From: Torymus aiolomorphi
Lineage: Eukaryota; Arthropoda; Insecta; Hymenoptera; Torymidae
Length of the DNA stretch: 64,000 nt
Direction: 5' to 3'
Assembly (NCBI GenBank): GCA_036365515.1
Contig: CM070874.1
Coordinates: 94,219,842-94,283,841, forward strand
The first letter of the stretch is position 1, and the number at the start of each line of letters is the position of its first letter. Below, piece by piece: positions 14,905 to 26,368 of the stretch. The notes beneath the pieces were generated by a model, which was given only the letters and a program-made list of their open reading frames with translations, did not search any database and was not told the origin of the DNA. The position numbers and the translations under genes were made by a program.

Positions 14905-15852
14905 TTATTTTTCTGCTCCATTGCTGACATTAAGGGCTGTAGAGAAAAGTTGTTTTATTAGATTAGCTGTTTGAATTGTAACATCTTTAAGTGTGAGTGT
15001 ACCTGTTGTAATTTGAAGTATTAACTCAATTGCCTCGTTTATAATGTTCATTATGTTTTCGGCGTCTTTAGATTGCATTTTATCATTATTATTTATCATG
15101 TTTGTTTGTGTGTGTGCCCAAGCTGGATTTGCGTTTTGTTTATTGATAAGTCGTGAGAAGTTACGTTCATAGTTAGTGTTGGCGTTGTAATTATGTTGTT
15201 GTGTTTGTTCTTGTTTTTGTGGAGGTTGTTGTCTGGACGCGTGGAATTTACCTGTTTGTAGGTTTAGCGTTTGTTTGTTTTTGTGTCCTGATTTTAATTA
15301 GATCGTGTTCTCGTTTGTATTTTGGACATCCCTAGTAGTTTGCCGTATGGTTTCCTCCACAGTTAGAGCATTTTAAGTTGTTTGTTTTATCAGAGAAGTC
15401 TAATTTGCATTCAGTTGATTTATGAATTTCTCCACATTTAACGCATTTGGGAAGCATGTGGCAAAATTTAGAGACATGATTAAATTCCTGGCAGTAGAAG
15501 CATTGCACAGGTTTGTTAGGTTTGTTGTATTTGGTGGAAACTTAAGTTTCTTAAGGGCAACCTTAAGAATCTTGTATGGATAGTTGAGTTCGTCCACTTT
15601 AACTGTCACTGGTTTGATCGTTTGTTTTTTAGTCTTCGAGTCTGTCTCGTTGTTTGTCAGTGTGTCGTTTGAATTTAGGCAACCTGTTGGTACCGTTTTT
15701 TCAGTATCGTTAGCGAGTGCGTCAAAGTAATTTTTTGTTTTGTTTGATAGGGTCACGTTAGAGGGTTGTGTGTTAACCTTACTAGTACTAGTTGTGGTGC
15801 TGCTACTGGTCCTTGTTGAGGTCTTGGCCTTCTTCCTCTTGGTCGATGACAC
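14905..15852 (-). pseudogene. Jockey-type LINE ORF1 (gag-like) with three zinc knuckles
   Basis: The N-terminus (from 15852) is a Ser/Thr/Lys-rich tail (MSSTKRKKAKTSTR). A domain near 15560-15480 and three CCHC knuckles follow on the minus strand: CFYCQEFNHVSKFC, CVKCGEIHKSTEC and CSNCGGNHTANY-stop-GC (about 15320-15490). The C-terminal helix-rich piece is at 14905-15099. Triple knuckles with this spacing are the hallmark of Jockey-clade ORF1 proteins, which bind the element RNA. A TAG lies inside the third knuckle and frames shift around 15500, so it is dead. Confidence 0.82.
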
Positions 15853-16209
15853 GACGCTGTAGCCTTCATCATTGCTGTGATCTGGATTTACTCGCTTAGA
15901 TGGGTGTATCGTTGAGCCGTCTGAGGGCCGATAGGTCCATCTTGTCCGATGCGTGTGACATGGTGACCTTGGAGGTCACCTCTCCTAGGTCCGCTCTCTG
16001 GTGGTTGCTGTTGTTGTCGAACTTGTAGTTTGGAAGGAAGTGGTGAATAATACAATACTGTGTTCAGCCGTGTGATTGCCCTCAGAAGGGCAGGTGATCA
16101 AACCGATTCTCTGCTGCTGATGCACTATCACTATCACTCACAAAAGAAAAACTATCACGATACTACGATGCTCACTGCGTCTTGACTCGACGACTGTGAG
16201 AGACCCTCT

Positions 16210-16442
16210 CCCATTCGAACGTTTGAATCTCACGGCTTTACATATCCTCGCGGTTCCAATGTGTTTATGAGAGTCCCGACTGCTGCGCCCCATAGCGCTA
16301 TAGCAGCGAACACACATAAACGAGGCTCTGGACAAGCAAGCTTCTGCCGCATGCCGCAGAGCAGCGCAGCAGTCGAGACTCTCATAAACACATTGGAACC
16401 GCGAGAGTATGTAAAGCCGTAAGATTCAACCGTTCGAACGAC
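16210..16442. repeat. Inverted repeat with ~79-bp arms
   Basis: Left arm about 16210-16288 (CATTCGAACGTTTGAATCT... to TCCCGACTGCTGCG) is the reverse complement, with scattered mismatches, of right arm about 16362-16442 (CGCAGCAGTCGAGACT... to CGTTCGAACG). The loop is about 75 bp. It lies upstream of the Jockey-type gag and may be part of its 5' UTR or a separate foldback. Confidence 0.75.
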
Positions 16443-16504
16443 TCTTTACGGAGAGTCGATGTGACAAGGATTACCTTGATTTTGATATCTGAGTTCACTT
16501 GGCT

Positions 16505-16562
16505 TAATCGGTAAGGCGCCGACAACCGTGCACGACAATCCCCGGGTGCAACTCCTTACCTA
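16505..16562 (+). other. tRNA-like segment (possible SINE head)
   Basis: TGGCTTAATCGGTAAGGCGC matches a tRNA D-arm/A-box, and 30 bases later GGGTGCAACTCC resembles a degenerate B-box. No proper acceptor stem pairs around it, so it is not a functional tRNA. A tRNA-derived SINE fragment is the likeliest reading. Confidence 0.4.
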
Positions 16563-16639
16563 GGACTGTTTACCACTGACTCTGCTGTGCGATGGCACAG
16601 CGCCAAATAAGATGCTAAACCTTCTATAAGATGTTTTTA

Positions 16640-16915
16640 CGAAAATCCTCCAAAATTCCCTGCAGCGTTTTCCATATAGTTCCATATAATTGTCTACAGT
16701 TTTTCCTACAAAGTTACCTACAGAATTTCCTGTAGGGTTTCCTATAGATTTCCTGCAGGAAAAGCGCGAAATTCACGTAGCATTTCCTATAAAATTTCCT
16801 ATAGAATTTCATATAGGACTGCCTATAGAGTATCCTATAGGATTCCTATAGGATTTCTACGGGATGCCTACAGGATTTCCTATAGCATTTCCTACATGAT
16901 TTTTTATAGGATATT
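16640..16915. repeat. Minisatellite of TTTCCTATAG-type units
   Basis: About 15-bp degenerate units carry the core TTTCCTATAGNAT or its variants (CCTACAG, CCTGCAG). Several units contain the self-complementary word TCCTATAGGA. Non-coding. Confidence 0.8.
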
Positions 16916-16932
16916 TTTATAAGGGTATGTGT

Positions 16933-16980
<48 letters not shown>

Positions 16981-16985
16981 GCGCG
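16933..16985. repeat. (CA)n(CG)n microsatellite
   Basis: A CA run turns directly into a CG run, alternating purine-pyrimidine throughout. Confidence 0.95.
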
Positions 16986-17029
16986 TACATACGTAGATAT
17001 ACATAAACAGAAAATGGTACATACTGTAG

Positions 17030-17265
17030 TAATTAGTAGATATTGTCTGTAGTAGTAACTGCAAAATTCCTGTAGTAGTAACTACAAAATTCCTGTAGTA
17101 CTAACTACAAAATACCTGTAGTAGTAACTACAAAATTCCTGAAGTAATTTTGTGTGGTCATAACTACAGTCCGAAATTAATACAGTATTTTTCAGTAGTT
17201 ATTGTGTAGTAACTACTACAGAACTATTACTACAGCGGTTGTGTAGGAACAACTACAGCATCTTT
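17030..17265. repeat. Minisatellite of ~23-bp GTAGTAGTAACTACAAAATT units
   Basis: About five tandem units of roughly 23 bp, ending in diverged GTAGTAACTACTACAG words. Together with the preceding minisatellite it is bracketed by TTACGAAAA (16634) and TTTTCGTAA (17266), so 16634-17275 may be one element with short inverted ends. Confidence 0.75.
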
Positions 17266-17784
17266 TCGTAAGGGATGAACTCACCATTTTGCTTACTTTT
17301 CACGAGCGTTAGCATATAACTTTTATGGTCTCTTAATTTATGAATTTTCGCTGAATAATAAACAAAATATCATTTATACATACTTTTAGTGCTTTTATAA
17401 ATGAAATAAATATTCACTATAACGATTTTAATTATTATGTAATAGCAAAATTAGGTGTCCACTTTAAGACACGTTTTTCATGTAGTTGCCTATACTGGGA
17501 CTGTATTTACATGGCATCTTTTTCCTTGATTTTGACATAAATATTTATAGTACCATATCAAACCCTTATGTTTTTACTTAATGTATGTGGCCAAGTATTA
17601 GTAGAACGTTGAAAACTTACTATAATTGAGTATTACATATTCACTAATATAACCTAAAATTGTCCCACTATTGACAGTGTGTCCCACTTTAAGATGAAGT
17701 TCGATTACCCCATAAGATTCATATTGCCCCAGTATTGGCTTGATTTGTCCCACTATAGGATGTATCTCGAAAAATCGTGTCCGA

Positions 17785-18156
17785 CTAAAGGGTGAATGAC
17801 AAATTTTAGAATGTATATTTCTTTTGCAAATAATAATAGAATTACTAACAAAAAAAATTGAGTATAGTATTTACATATACGGAGCACCTGAAAGAGCTGT
17901 TTTTCCAAAAATTTACTCAGAATTTATTTAATTAAATAAAAGCCGCAATGCCGATAAGTAGGGATCTGTATACTTCGAATTTTGCCAGTTTTAAAAAGTG
18001 TTTATCTCATAGAAATGCTGATAGAATCGCACAAAAAAAATCTTAGCATAGTATTTACATACACGGAGCGCCTGAAAGAATTGCTTTTCCAAATAAACGT
18101 TCGAATGTTTATTAATTAAATAATGAAATTGGGTTGATTTTGAGGTTCACATCGCC
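17785..18156. mobile_element. Degenerate TTAA-type MITE with two internal repeats
   Basis: It ends CACATCGCC-TTAA, like the cleaner copy at 19636-19995, and contains two ~180-bp internal copies (TAGTATTTACATA.ACGGAGC.CCTGAAAGA..TG.TTTTCCAAA). The left end (near 17785) is eroded. It is the same family as the element at 19636. Confidence 0.6.
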
Positions 18157-18554
18157 TTAAATGTATTTTTTTAACTTTTATACCATTTTAACAACATTCT
18201 TTTATTCGCGAAATCAATTAAACGAAGTATAAACTATCTGTTGCAATTTTTATTTCACAAAACAACAACAATTCATTATTCTTAAATCATATGTATAAAA
18301 GTTAGGTGGTCGTAAGTGTCCCAGTAATGGCTATTTTAGTTGATAATCATGTTGAAACTATTTTTTCCCTTTTGTTCGCCAATTTAACAAATAGGGCGGA
18401 AAATGCCATAACCTCAAAATTTGTTATTTAAGTTTATTCATTAACTTGACATTATATTTTAGAGCATTTAATTGAAACAGATTAGCTTACGAAAATATAT
18501 ACAATAAGCACATACTAAAAACATTTACAGCACTTCTTTCTTAGATGAAACCCA

Positions 18555-19095
18555 TATATCGGCGCGCGGTACGAAGAAAAGCCAACTTGGAAGTTACAGG
18601 CGAAGAAAAGCCAAAAACGCGTCTAAGACGAAGAAAAGCCAGTTTGGGTCCTCCCAGACAAAGAAAAGCCAGTTTGCGCCCTCCCAGACGAAGAAAAGCC
18701 AATTTGACTTCACAAACGAAAGTAACATTTAGATGGCATCTTATAGATAACTTTCAGATGATAAGATACGATAAAGATAAAAAGATAACCAAAAAGATAA
18801 AAAATTTTTAAAAAGGTAAAAAGATAAGATAAAAAGATAACAAGATAATAAGATAACTAGTAATTGATTAGATGCAGTCAGTTGGGGGATTTTTCCTCCG
18901 CAGGAATGACGCAAACTGGCTTTTTTTCATCTGAGACAAGTCAAACTGGCTTTTCTTCGACTGGGAGGGCGCAACTGGCTTTTCTTCGTCTAGGAGGACG
19001 CAAACTGGCTTTTCTTCGTCTTAGACGCGTTTTTGGCTTTTCTTCGCCTGTAACTTCCAAGTTGGCTTTTCTTCGTACCGCGCGACGATATTTCC
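18555..19095. mobile_element. Foldback element with ~30-bp periodic GAAGAAAAGCCA motif
   Basis: The left arm (about 18555-18735) holds five copies of CGAAGAAAAGCCA, starting 28-30 bp apart (18572, 18601, 18629, 18659, 18689). The right arm (about 18905-19095) holds the reverse complement TGGCTTTTCTTCG at similar spacing, so each arm is itself a tandem array. The outer ends are CGCGCGGTACGAAG and CTTCGTACCGCGCG. The centre (18740-18860) is a GATA/AAAGATA-rich tract. Open frames across the arms are products of the repeat. No target duplication was settled. Confidence 0.8.
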
Positions 19096-19635
19096 ATGAG
19101 ATTCTGTCTCTCTCACTCCTCGTTATAAGAGCAAGTCTTCTACTAGGCATTTCGTAACCACTTAAAAACTTTTCTCAAAAACTTTAAAAAAACTCTTTCT
19201 ATTTTCAATCTATTAAATGGTCGAATAATTTCGGAAAAAGTGTTTCCTCGGTAGACAGAAATATCCAAAAAAAAGTGGTTGGTTATTGGCTATTCCTAAC
19301 TAAAACTAGCTATTTATTAGGCAAATAATGAAGTCGATTTCCACCAGGGGTAATACTTTGAAAAATTAATTATACTATTCAACAGATTTTGACAAACTTA
19401 CAACTCCATCTGCGCTGATTAAGCGGAGCACTATCTGTAGCTTAAACTCGAGAGCTCACCTGAAACAAAAAACGAAGAAAATGTTAGTTTACTCCGTCAT
19501 GCGATCTTAACTTAATTTTCATAATTACACATTCATGTCCCTTCGTTAAATAAATATGCCTGACTATAATTCCGAGGAGGAAAAGAAGGAAATGCAACGG
19601 GTTGTCATTTAAGATATATTTCTAAAAGGGTTTAA

Positions 19636-19995
19636 GGGGATGTGAGTACCGACGTTATTTTTCAAACGAGCATAACTCACGCAAATATCAATAGAATTAT
19701 CCAGAAAAAAGTCTACATACAGTGTTTGCGTATACGGAGCGCTTGACAGACGTCTTTTTCCAAAAAAATGATGAGAATTTATTGAATTAAATAAAAACCG
19801 TACTGTCGGTAAGTAGGAATCTACAATTGACCTACTTTTCAAACGAGCATAACTCACGCAAATATCAATAGAATTATCCAGAAAAAAATCTGCATATAGT
19901 GTTTGCGGGTACGGAGCGCTTGACAGACGTCTTTTTCCAAATAAATGTTTGAATGTTGATTTAAAAAAATATTGAAATTAGGGTTGCACATCCCC
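19636..19995. mobile_element. 360-bp MITE flanked by TTAA
   Basis: The ends GGGGATGTGAGT and ...GCACATCCCC are inverted, each bordered by TTAA (19632-19635, 19996-19999). Inside are two direct copies of a ~180-bp unit (AAACGAGCATAACTCACGCA ... GACAGACGTCTTTTTCCAAA). The TTAA target fits piggyBac or Kolobok-type transposases. Non-coding. Confidence 0.8.
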
Positions 19996-19999
19996 TTAA

Positions 20000-20542
20000 C
20001 AGGCAGCGCAGCATCAAAAGACATGGTTGCCATTTACAAAGGCAATTTTTCATCCGCGCAAACACATACCTGCGTACACAATATAATGAAGAAACCTCAA
20101 AAAGAAGGAGAAGGAGGGAGTATAGAAACTCCGCGAGCGTATCGAACAATGGCTGTATGGCCTGACGCGCTCGCGATATTAAGGGAGAGGAGAGAGTAAG
20201 AGGGAGGAAGGGAGAGAAAAACGCTTAACAAATCACAATTACTTTCGCCCTCATAATTCTAAAAGCGAGAGCGGGCGCATACACAGACGTATTCGAATTT
20301 ACACTGCGCGACGCATGCCGCACGAAACTAGGAAAAAAGGAGGAAGCCTCAAGAGTGAGAGTGCGCTGTAAAAGGAAGGTGTATATTACGCAAGATTCTT
20401 CCTTCTCTGTCGCTCTTTCTCTCACTTTTTCTATCTTCTCGCTCTTTCTACTTATCCATCTTCTCGTACTATCTTACTATCATTATAATATGTGAACATT
20501 TATTCGTTTTAAGATTAAATAAATTATAAGGTATGTAAATAC
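20000..20542. other. No recognised feature
   Basis: Purine-biased sequence (GAGAGGAGAGAG near 20185) with short open frames on both strands and no recognisable domain. Confidence 0.5.
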
Positions 20543-20546
20543 TTAA

Positions 20547-20958
20547 GGGGATGCCTTATGTCGACAGAGTTCTCTGCCGTACCGACCACAATGTTTTTAA
20601 TTAAATATTAATTGTTACAAGCTTTTCCTTGAATTCTGAGAGTCCACGCACAAAGGCAAACTTATTATCTAATTCCTGGTCAAATTTCAGATAAATCTAT
20701 TGGAAAATAAAGACGAAATTTGGAAAATCGCAAAGTCGCATATTATCATATTAACCCCAAAATATAACATTTTGCGATTTTTCAAATTTCGTCTTTATTT
20801 TCCAATAGATTTATCTGAAATTCGGCCGGGAATTAGATAATAAGTTGGCCTTTGTGCGTTGACTCTCAGAATTCAAGAAAAATCTTGTAACAATTAATAT
20901 TTAATTAAAAATATTGTGATCGGTACGGCAGAGGACTCTGTCGGTATAAGACATTCCC
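20547..20958. mobile_element. 412-bp foldback MITE flanked by TTAA
   Basis: The two halves are reverse complements over nearly the whole length: GGGGATGCCTTATGTCGACA at the left against TGTCGGTATAAGACATTCCC at the right. The centre is near 20745. TTAA lies on both sides (20543-20546, 20959-20962). It shares the GGGGATG start with other TTAA elements here. Confidence 0.88.
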
Positions 20959-21202
20959 TTAATTATTGATAAAGAAATTTCCAAGGTTACATAATTATGT
21001 ATATTCAAGCTCATTATTTTAATACTGTCAAAAGTGAATTCGAGTGGTTTGTCAAATAAATTTTTAGCCTATAAACTATGCAAATAGAAAAGATAATTTT
21101 ATCCAAGCATTTTATAAATATCTTTATATGCATTAAATTTAGAGAACGATAGCGGGAGTTACAAAAATTCCTAGCTGCTTCTGCATGGTATTTTTTCTAC
21201 TC

Positions 21203-21328
<126 letters not shown>

Positions 21329-23019
21329 TTTTATTTTTCCGTGGGGAGAAAAGAAAGAGCGTCGAGCTGAGGCTGAAACGGGAAAACAAAAAAAAACCAG
21401 GAGCGCATAGGCCGTGTATCTCATTTGAAGTAGGGACGCGCTTTGCTCTTCGTAATGAGCAACCTTTTCTTTCCCGACCTCGCAGATTCTCATCCACCAT
21501 GGCTGACGGTTCTCTTTCTCTTCCCCTTTTATTTCGCTTTGCTCCTCGAGTTCATCCTATTTATCCGAGGGCACGCGGATTTCTATTCAATGATATCCAC
21601 GGCACGTGATGTCGGGAGAATATCTATAGGGAGTTTGAAGAGTAACGGTGCAAGTTCAGGTTTACTTCGGTTTTAGAGAGGCAAGATCGAATAAATTTAA
21701 GAAACAAGTAAAAGTGCTGAAACATCTTTAAATGTAATCTTTTTAGCAATCTGAAAATGAATAAATAACTTATGTTTCAGTGATTATAAGATAGTATTTT
21801 TAATGTTTATTTTCAAGCTTTTGTCAAATTCTGATGGTAAACAAAATTATACAGCAAAACAATAGAAAGAAAAAAAAACCCATCGTCAAGTTCAAGTAAG
21901 AAAGTTAGAGGTAAACAAACAAGACGCCGCAGGGGGGGGGGGCATAATTAAAAGTTACTATAGACACGCGGCGCGTCGCGTCTCTGTGTAGACGTGTACT
22001 ACTTTGACAAACACAACGCCGTCACTTCCGGCGCTGGACAGACACGGAAAGTCGCGCGTGTATACTCCTGCAGCTTTTCAACATTCGCACGAATCGAAAA
22101 GGGAGGAAAATTTTTGACATCCGCCAAGCGCGCGCTCTTATCCGTGTGCGATGCTTGGCCAAAGTGACTTTAATAGTTCGTTATAAGAACGTGGATTGGT
22201 CATCGCAACGGTGACTTTATCTTCTGGAAGTCTTTAACGATTTACGCAACTAATTTCAATTAACGGGTAGTGTACAATGTGAAAGTGGGAAAAGGGCATT
22301 TTAATTATAATGCAATGTCACTACGAAGACGGAAATAGATTTCGAATACATAAATTGAGATCAGAAACTCTTTTTTTTCACTAACATGTTAATAATTGTC
22401 GAATTTTAATTTTTGAAAATTTAGTTCCTCTTATACTAGTTTTAAGGACAACGGTGCTGCTTTTGTTGTAGAAGAAAATAAATTTGCGAAATTATAATTT
22501 AAGAGTACAAGTAAGTTATCTTAAATTGAGACACAAGAGCTAAGTAAAAGAACAGTATTAAATCAAAGCTGCAAATGAAGTTACGATCTTCAGTCTACTT
22601 TATTAAAATTTTACTTTAATTAGTCTGACCTAGGTTGAAGCAACGCTTCACACAGACAAGAGATATGTTTTTCAAATCGTCATGCAAATACATTAACCTT
22701 TTCAAATTAATTTTTTAGGTATAGTCAGTATTTATTATGTAATACGATTTCTACTAACAGCAAAAGGCTCAAGAAAGCTTGTTACTTCAAAGATTTTACC
22801 TGCCAAAGCTAAACATCGAATTTTCTTCACCCTTCAAGCCCAACGAAGTTAATAACGCAATTCACTTTGTCAGGATTTCTGAAATTCTTCTCACTCTAGT
22901 CGCAATGCAAATTAATTAATTGCCGGGCTCCATAAGAAACGCCGACGCGTCGAGAAAGAGTTGAGGACTTGGTTAAAGAAGAGAGGAGGTGGAGAGAGAG
23001 GAAGCTGAGACAAGGACGA
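21329..23019. other. No recognised gene or element
   Basis: Sequence of ordinary complexity with a short poly(G) run near 21935 and a few short open frames. Nothing could be matched to a family. The right end is the insertion site of the large foldback that follows. Confidence 0.5.
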
Positions 23020-23024
23020 CGCCG

Positions 23025-26000
23025 CACAGTGGGCTAAAACCCGATTTTTTTTTTCAAAATAAAATAACTCCACACAGAAGCCACCGATTTGGATGATTTT
23101 TGTTTCTACTTATAGCAAATTAAATGTAGATTAGAGGAAAAATAAAGAAAATTGTTAAATAAATTTTTATAACCTCCAAATTCAACAAGAAACATAGGTA
23201 TTTTCCTAAATTTTGTAGAAAACCGTATTTAAGTTTTAGAAAAATGATTCTTTTTGGGATAAATGTTGCCTCCTCTGTACATCCATGCATAATATATAAT
23301 CTCTATAACTGTGAACCATAACCTAACAACTTGAAGATGAATACTTCGCCGCAAAATCAGGTTAATACGATAATCTGTAATGCACTATAACTTTGTAAAG
23401 TATTTATGACAAAATAAGTGATCTGTAACTTTACAAACCTTTTTAGAGATTAGCTTATTATTTTGATTTAGAAAAAAAGTAATTCTACACAGAAACCACC
23501 GATTCGGATGATTTTTGTTTGTACTTATAGCTAATTAAATGTAGATTAGGGGAAAAGTGAAGAGTATTGTCAAATCAATTATTATAACCTCCAAACTCTA
23601 CAAGAAACATAGGTATTTTTCAAAATTTTGTAGGAAACCGTATTTAAGTTTCAGAAAAATATTTCTTTTTGGGAAAAATGTTGCCTCCTGAGTTCATCCA
23701 TGTATAATATATAACCCCTACACCTGTGAACCATAACCTAAACACCTTGCAGATGAATACTTCGCCACAAAGTCAGGTTAATACGATAATCTGTAATGAA
23801 CTATGACTTTGTAAGGTATTTATGACAAAATAAGAGATCTGTAACATTAAAAACTTATAATGACCATAACCTAAACCATTTTACAAATTAGCTTATTATT
23901 TTTATTTAGAAAAAAAGTAATTCCACACAGAAACCACCAATTCGGATGATTTTTGTTTGTACTTATAGCTAATTGAATGTAGATTAGGGGAAAAATAAAG
24001 AGTATTATCAAATCAATTATTATAACCTCCAAACTCTACAAGAAACATAGGTATTTTTCAAAATTTTATAGGAAACCGTATTTAAGTTTTAGAAAAATGA
24101 TTCTTTTTTGAAAAAATGTTGCCCCCTGAGTTCCTCCATGTATAATATATAACCCCTACACCTTTGAACCATAACCTAACAACTACGTTGAATACTTCGA
24201 CGCAAAGACATGTTAATATGATAATCTGTCATGCACTATGACTTTGTGAGGTAGTTATGAAAAATTAAGTGATCCGTAATATTAAAAACTTTTAATGATC
24301 ATATCCTAATACTTTTTACCGATTAGCTTATTATTTCGATTTAGAAAAAAGTTATTCCAGACAGGAACCACTGATTCGGATGATTTTTGTTTGTACTTAC
24401 AGCTAATTGAATGTGGATTAGGGAAAAAATAAAGAGTATTGTCAAATTAATTATTATAACCTCCAAACTCTACAAGAAACATACGTATTTATTAAAATTT
24501 GGTAGGAAACCGTATTTAAGTTTTAGAAAAATGATTCTTTTTAGGAATAATGTTGCCTCCTGCGTTCATCTATGTATAATATATAATCTCTACACCTATG
24601 AAACATAACCTAACAACTTGAAGATGAATACTTCGCCGCAAAGTGAGGTTAATACGATAATCTGTAATGCACTATAACTTTCAATGTATATGTAGTGCGG
24701 GTCGTTCCTTCAGGCTTCTTCTATACTTGCCTTCGGAGCGCTCCCGCGCTCCTTGATGTTCACAGGTCTAATGGTAATATATTATATATGGACGAACTCA
24801 GAAGTAAACATTTTTACCACTAAGAATCATTTTTCTAAAACATAAATACAGTTTTCAACCAAATTTAGAAAAATTTAGAAAAAATGTTTCTCGTACAGTT
24901 TGGAGGTTATAAAAATTGATTTGACAATACTCTTCATTTTTCCCCTAATCTACATTCAATTAGCTGTAAGTAAAAACAAAAATCATCCGAATCGGTGGTT
25001 TCTGTCTGGAGTAACTTTTTTTCTAAATCCAAATAATAAGCTAATCGGTAAAAAGTTTTAGGTTATGGTCATTAAAAGTTATTAATGTTACAGATCACTT
25101 AATTTTTCATAACTACCTCACAAAGTCATAGTGCATGACAGATTATCATATTAACATGTCTTTGCGGCGAAATATTCCACGTAGAGCTGTTAGGTTATGT
25201 TTCTTAGGTGTAGAGGTTATATATTATACATAGATGAACACAGGAGGCAACATTATTCCCAAAATCAATCATTTTTCTAAAACTTAAATACGGTTTCCTA
25301 CAAAATTTTGATAAATACGTATGTTTCTTGTAGAGTTTGGAGGTTATAATAATTGATTTGACAATACTCTTTATTTTTCCCCTAATCTACATTCAATTAG
25401 CTGTAAGTAAAAACAAAAATCATCCGAATCGGTGGTTCCTGTCTGGAATAACTTTTTTCTAAATCGAATTAATAAGCTAATCGGTAAAAAGTATTGGGAT
25501 ATGATCATTAGAAGTTTTTAATATTACAGATCACTTAATTTTTCATAACTAACTTACAAAGTCATAGTGCATTATAGATTATCATATTAACATGTCTTTG
25601 CGGCGAAGTATTCAACGTAGTTGTTAGGTTATGGTACAAAGGCGTAGGGGTTATATATTATACATGGAGGAACTCAGGGGGCAACATTTTTTCAAAAAAG
25701 AATCATTTTTCTAAAACTTAAATACGGTTTCCTATAAAATTTTGAAAAATACCTATGTTTCTTGTAGAGTTTGGAGGTTATAATAATTGATTTGACAATA
25801 CTCTTTATTTTTCCCCTAATCTACATTCAATTAACTATAAGTACAAACAAAAATCATCCGAATTGGTGGTTTCTGTGTGGAATTACTTTTTTTCTAAATA
25901 AAAATAATAAGCTAATTTGTAAAATGGTTTAGGTTATGGTCATTATAAGTTTTTAATGTTACAGATCACTTATTTTGTCATAAATACCTTACAAAGTCAT

Positions 26001-26363
26001 AGTTCATTACAGATTATCGTATTAACCTGACTTTGCGGCGAAGTATTCATCTGCAAGGTGTTTAGGTTATGGTTCACAGGTGTAGGGGTTATATATTATA
26101 CATGGATGAACTCAGGAGGCAACATATTTCCCAAAAAGAAACATTTTTCTGAAACTTAAATACGGTTTCCTACAAAATTTTGAAAAATACCTATGTTTCT
26201 TGTTGAATTTGGAGGTTATAAAAATTTATTTAACAATTTTCTTTATTTTTCCTCTAATCTACATTTAATTTGCTATAAGTAGAAACAAAAATCATCCAAA
26301 TTGGTGGCTTCTGTGTGGAGTTATTTTATTTTGAAAAAAAAAATCGGGTTTTAGCCCACTGTG
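23025..26363. mobile_element. 3.3-kb Transib-like foldback element
   Basis: It begins CACAGTGGGCTAAAACCCG and ends with the reverse complement, CGGGTTTTAGCCCACTGTG. Both sides carry CGCCG (23020-23024, 26364-26368). A CACAGTG-type end with a 5-bp CG-rich duplication is the signature of Transib, the DNA transposon family related to RAG1. Each arm is about 1.65 kb and made of roughly four tandem ~430-bp units (AACTCCACACAGAAGCCACC ... TAATACGATAATCTG). The arms meet near 24700 in a GC-richer centre. No transposase ORF is present, so it is non-autonomous. Small open frames inside are not supported. Confidence 0.9.
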
Positions 26364-26368
26364 CGCCG

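Noticed and set aside
16505..16562. Functional tRNA gene on the plus strand
   Set aside because: The B-box is degenerate and there is no acceptor stem.
18545..18811. 88-codon Arg/Lys-rich frame
   Set aside because: A product of the ~30-bp repeat units in the foldback arm; its antisense copy appears in the other arm.
18571..19070. CRISPR-like array (13-bp word at ~30-bp steps)
   Set aside because: The spacers are themselves repeated and the second half is an inverted copy. The DNA is eukaryotic. It is a foldback with tandem arms.
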